DNA from: Lachnospiraceae bacterium UBA1729 | GTDB taxonomy: Bacteria; Bacillota; Clostridia; Lachnospirales; Lachnospiraceae | Direction of reading: 5' to 3' | Length of the DNA stretch: 14,786 nt | Assembly: GCA_002315945.1 (NCBI GenBank) | Contig: DCIJ01000035.1 | Coordinates: 1 to 14,786 of the forward strand | In this document: positions 13,992-14,786 of the stretch, piece after piece | How the letters are laid out: each line of letters opens with the position of its first letter | Numbering within the stretch: the stretch's first letter is position 1 | Notes under the pieces: generated by a model | Database searches by the model: none | What the model was told of the DNA's origin: nothing | Seen by the model: only the letters and a program-made list of their open reading frames with translations | Made by a program: the position numbers and the translations under genes

Positions 13992-14786
13992 TATAACCAG
14001 TGAAGCGGTAGATAAGCCCTTTACATACAGGATACCTGATGAGCTAACAGATGTTATTAAACCGGGAATCCCTGTTATGGTGCCCTTTGGCAAGGGGGAT
14101 AAGGAGCGACTGGGGTATGTTGTCAGAATTACTAGTGAAGCCGGGTTTGATCCTTCTAAAATAAAGGACATTCTTGGAATAGCTCAAAAACAGACTGATG
14201 TTAACGACAGGAGTCTGATGCTTGCCGGGTGGATGAAAGAAAACTATGGTTCTACTTTTATGGCATCACTAAAGACTGTTATGCCTGTTAAGAGGACAGT
14301 AAAGAAGCGGGAGTCTAAATCAGAAGACGGCAGTGGCAGTATGGCTCCTTATTTTGGTGACAGCGCTGGAATAGTGCCCAGTGAGAGCCAGGCAAATATC
14401 GTAAGAGATATTCTTGATAATTTTGATAAGGGTGACCCCGGTGTGAGTTTAATACACGGCATAACTGGAAGTGGCAAGACACTGTGTTACATGGAGCTTA
14501 TGTCTGGAATGCTGGAACAGGGGTTTCAGAGTATTCTGCTGGTTCCGGAGATCGCATTAACCTATCAGAATGTTGCCAGGTTTACTGCCCGTTTTGGAGA
14601 CAGGATTGCAGTGCTTCATTCCAAGCTTTCGGCTGGTGAAAAATCAGAACTGTGGGAAAGAGCCCAAAAGGGTGAGGTCAGTGTTGTAATAGGACCCAGG
14701 TCGGCCCTGTTTGTACCCTTTTCAAAGCTGGGACTCATTATTATTGATGAAGAGCATGAGACCAGCTACAAGAGTGAAACCTGCCC
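13963..14786 (+). CDS. priA: primosomal protein N' (PriA helicase), N-terminal part
   Basis: PriA is a 3'-to-5' DNA helicase that reloads the replisome at stalled forks. The gene runs off the right edge; 274 of the usual 730-830 residues are present and contain no stop. The N-terminus MTRYAQIIINITSEAVDKPF fits the PriA 3' DNA-binding domain, which continues with TYRIP (21-25) and VPFGKGDKERLGYVV. Helicase motifs follow: Walker A GITGSGKT (166-173), LVPEIALT, then VVIGPRSALF and Walker B DEEH (262-265), followed by TSYKSE. The ATG at 13963 lies inside the cyclo-ligase gene (29-base overlap) and has only a weak GGA upstream (13949-13951); no other start in this frame gives the conserved N-terminus. 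Zinc-binding cysteines would lie outside the window. Confidence 0.95.
   Translation, partial: MTRYAQIIINITSEAVDKPFTYRIPDELTDVIKPGIPVMVPFGKGDKERLGYVVRITSEAGFDPSKIKDILGIAQKQTDVNDRSLMLAGWMKENYGSTFMASLKTVMPVKRTVKKRESKSEDGSGSMAPYFGDSAGIVPSESQANIVRDILDNFDKGDPGVSLIHGITGSGKTLCYMELMSGMLEQGFQSILLVPEIALTYQNVARFTARFGDRIAVLHSKLSAGEKSELWERAQKGEVSVVIGPRSALFVPFSKLGLIIIDEEHETSYKSETC

Noticed and set aside
13698..14171. Minus-strand reading frame of 157 residues across the cyclo-ligase/priA junction
   Set aside because: It is antisense to two confidently identified genes and shows no recognisable motif.

Overview
The window looks like the chromosome of a low-to-moderate GC Gram-positive anaerobe, most likely a member of the Clostridia close to Lachnospiraceae (Butyrivibrio/Pseudobutyrivibrio-like). 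This is inferred from the protein families, the strong GGAG ribosome binding sites, the TTG and GTG starts and the Asp23-NusB-XseA neighbourhood. It is not proven from the window. No rRNA, tRNA, CRISPR array, insertion sequence or phage gene was seen, and both edges cut through genes.

Region 1 (1-3681, + strand) is a tight metabolic operon entered from the left: the C-terminal end of 5-oxoprolinase subunit C (pxpC), a DUF1445/YcsI-type D-glutamate cyclase family protein, 5-oxoprolinase subunit A (pxpA), a DUF4392 (D-glutamate cyclase C-terminal-like) protein, and a class IV aminotransferase with the residue pattern of a D-amino acid aminotransferase. Together they suggest conversion between D-amino acids, D-glutamate, 5-oxoproline and glutamate. 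This is the most interesting part of the window. The operon ends at a strong bidirectional terminator (3725-3760).

Region 2 (3759-4247) holds one short minus-strand gene for an acidic DUF1292 protein. The intergenic space that follows has an extended -10 box flanked by a near-perfect 14-bp direct repeat, and a small palindrome in front of deoB.

Region 3 (4248-8366, +) contains phosphopentomutase (deoB), peptide chain release factor 3 (prfC, TTG start), and directly behind it a secreted lipoprotein with a transglutaminase-like cysteine protease fold and intact Cys-His-Asp residues.

Region 4 (8439 to the right edge, +) is a dense housekeeping operon with its own probable promoter: Asp23/Gls24 family protein, nusB, xseA, trkA, trkH, 5-formyltetrahydrofolate cyclo-ligase and the N-terminal part of priA. 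Several genes here overlap by ATGA or more. The usual xseB partner does not follow xseA; the potassium-uptake pair trkA-trkH is there instead. Coding density is very high: the longest gap without a gene is the 186 bases before deoB.
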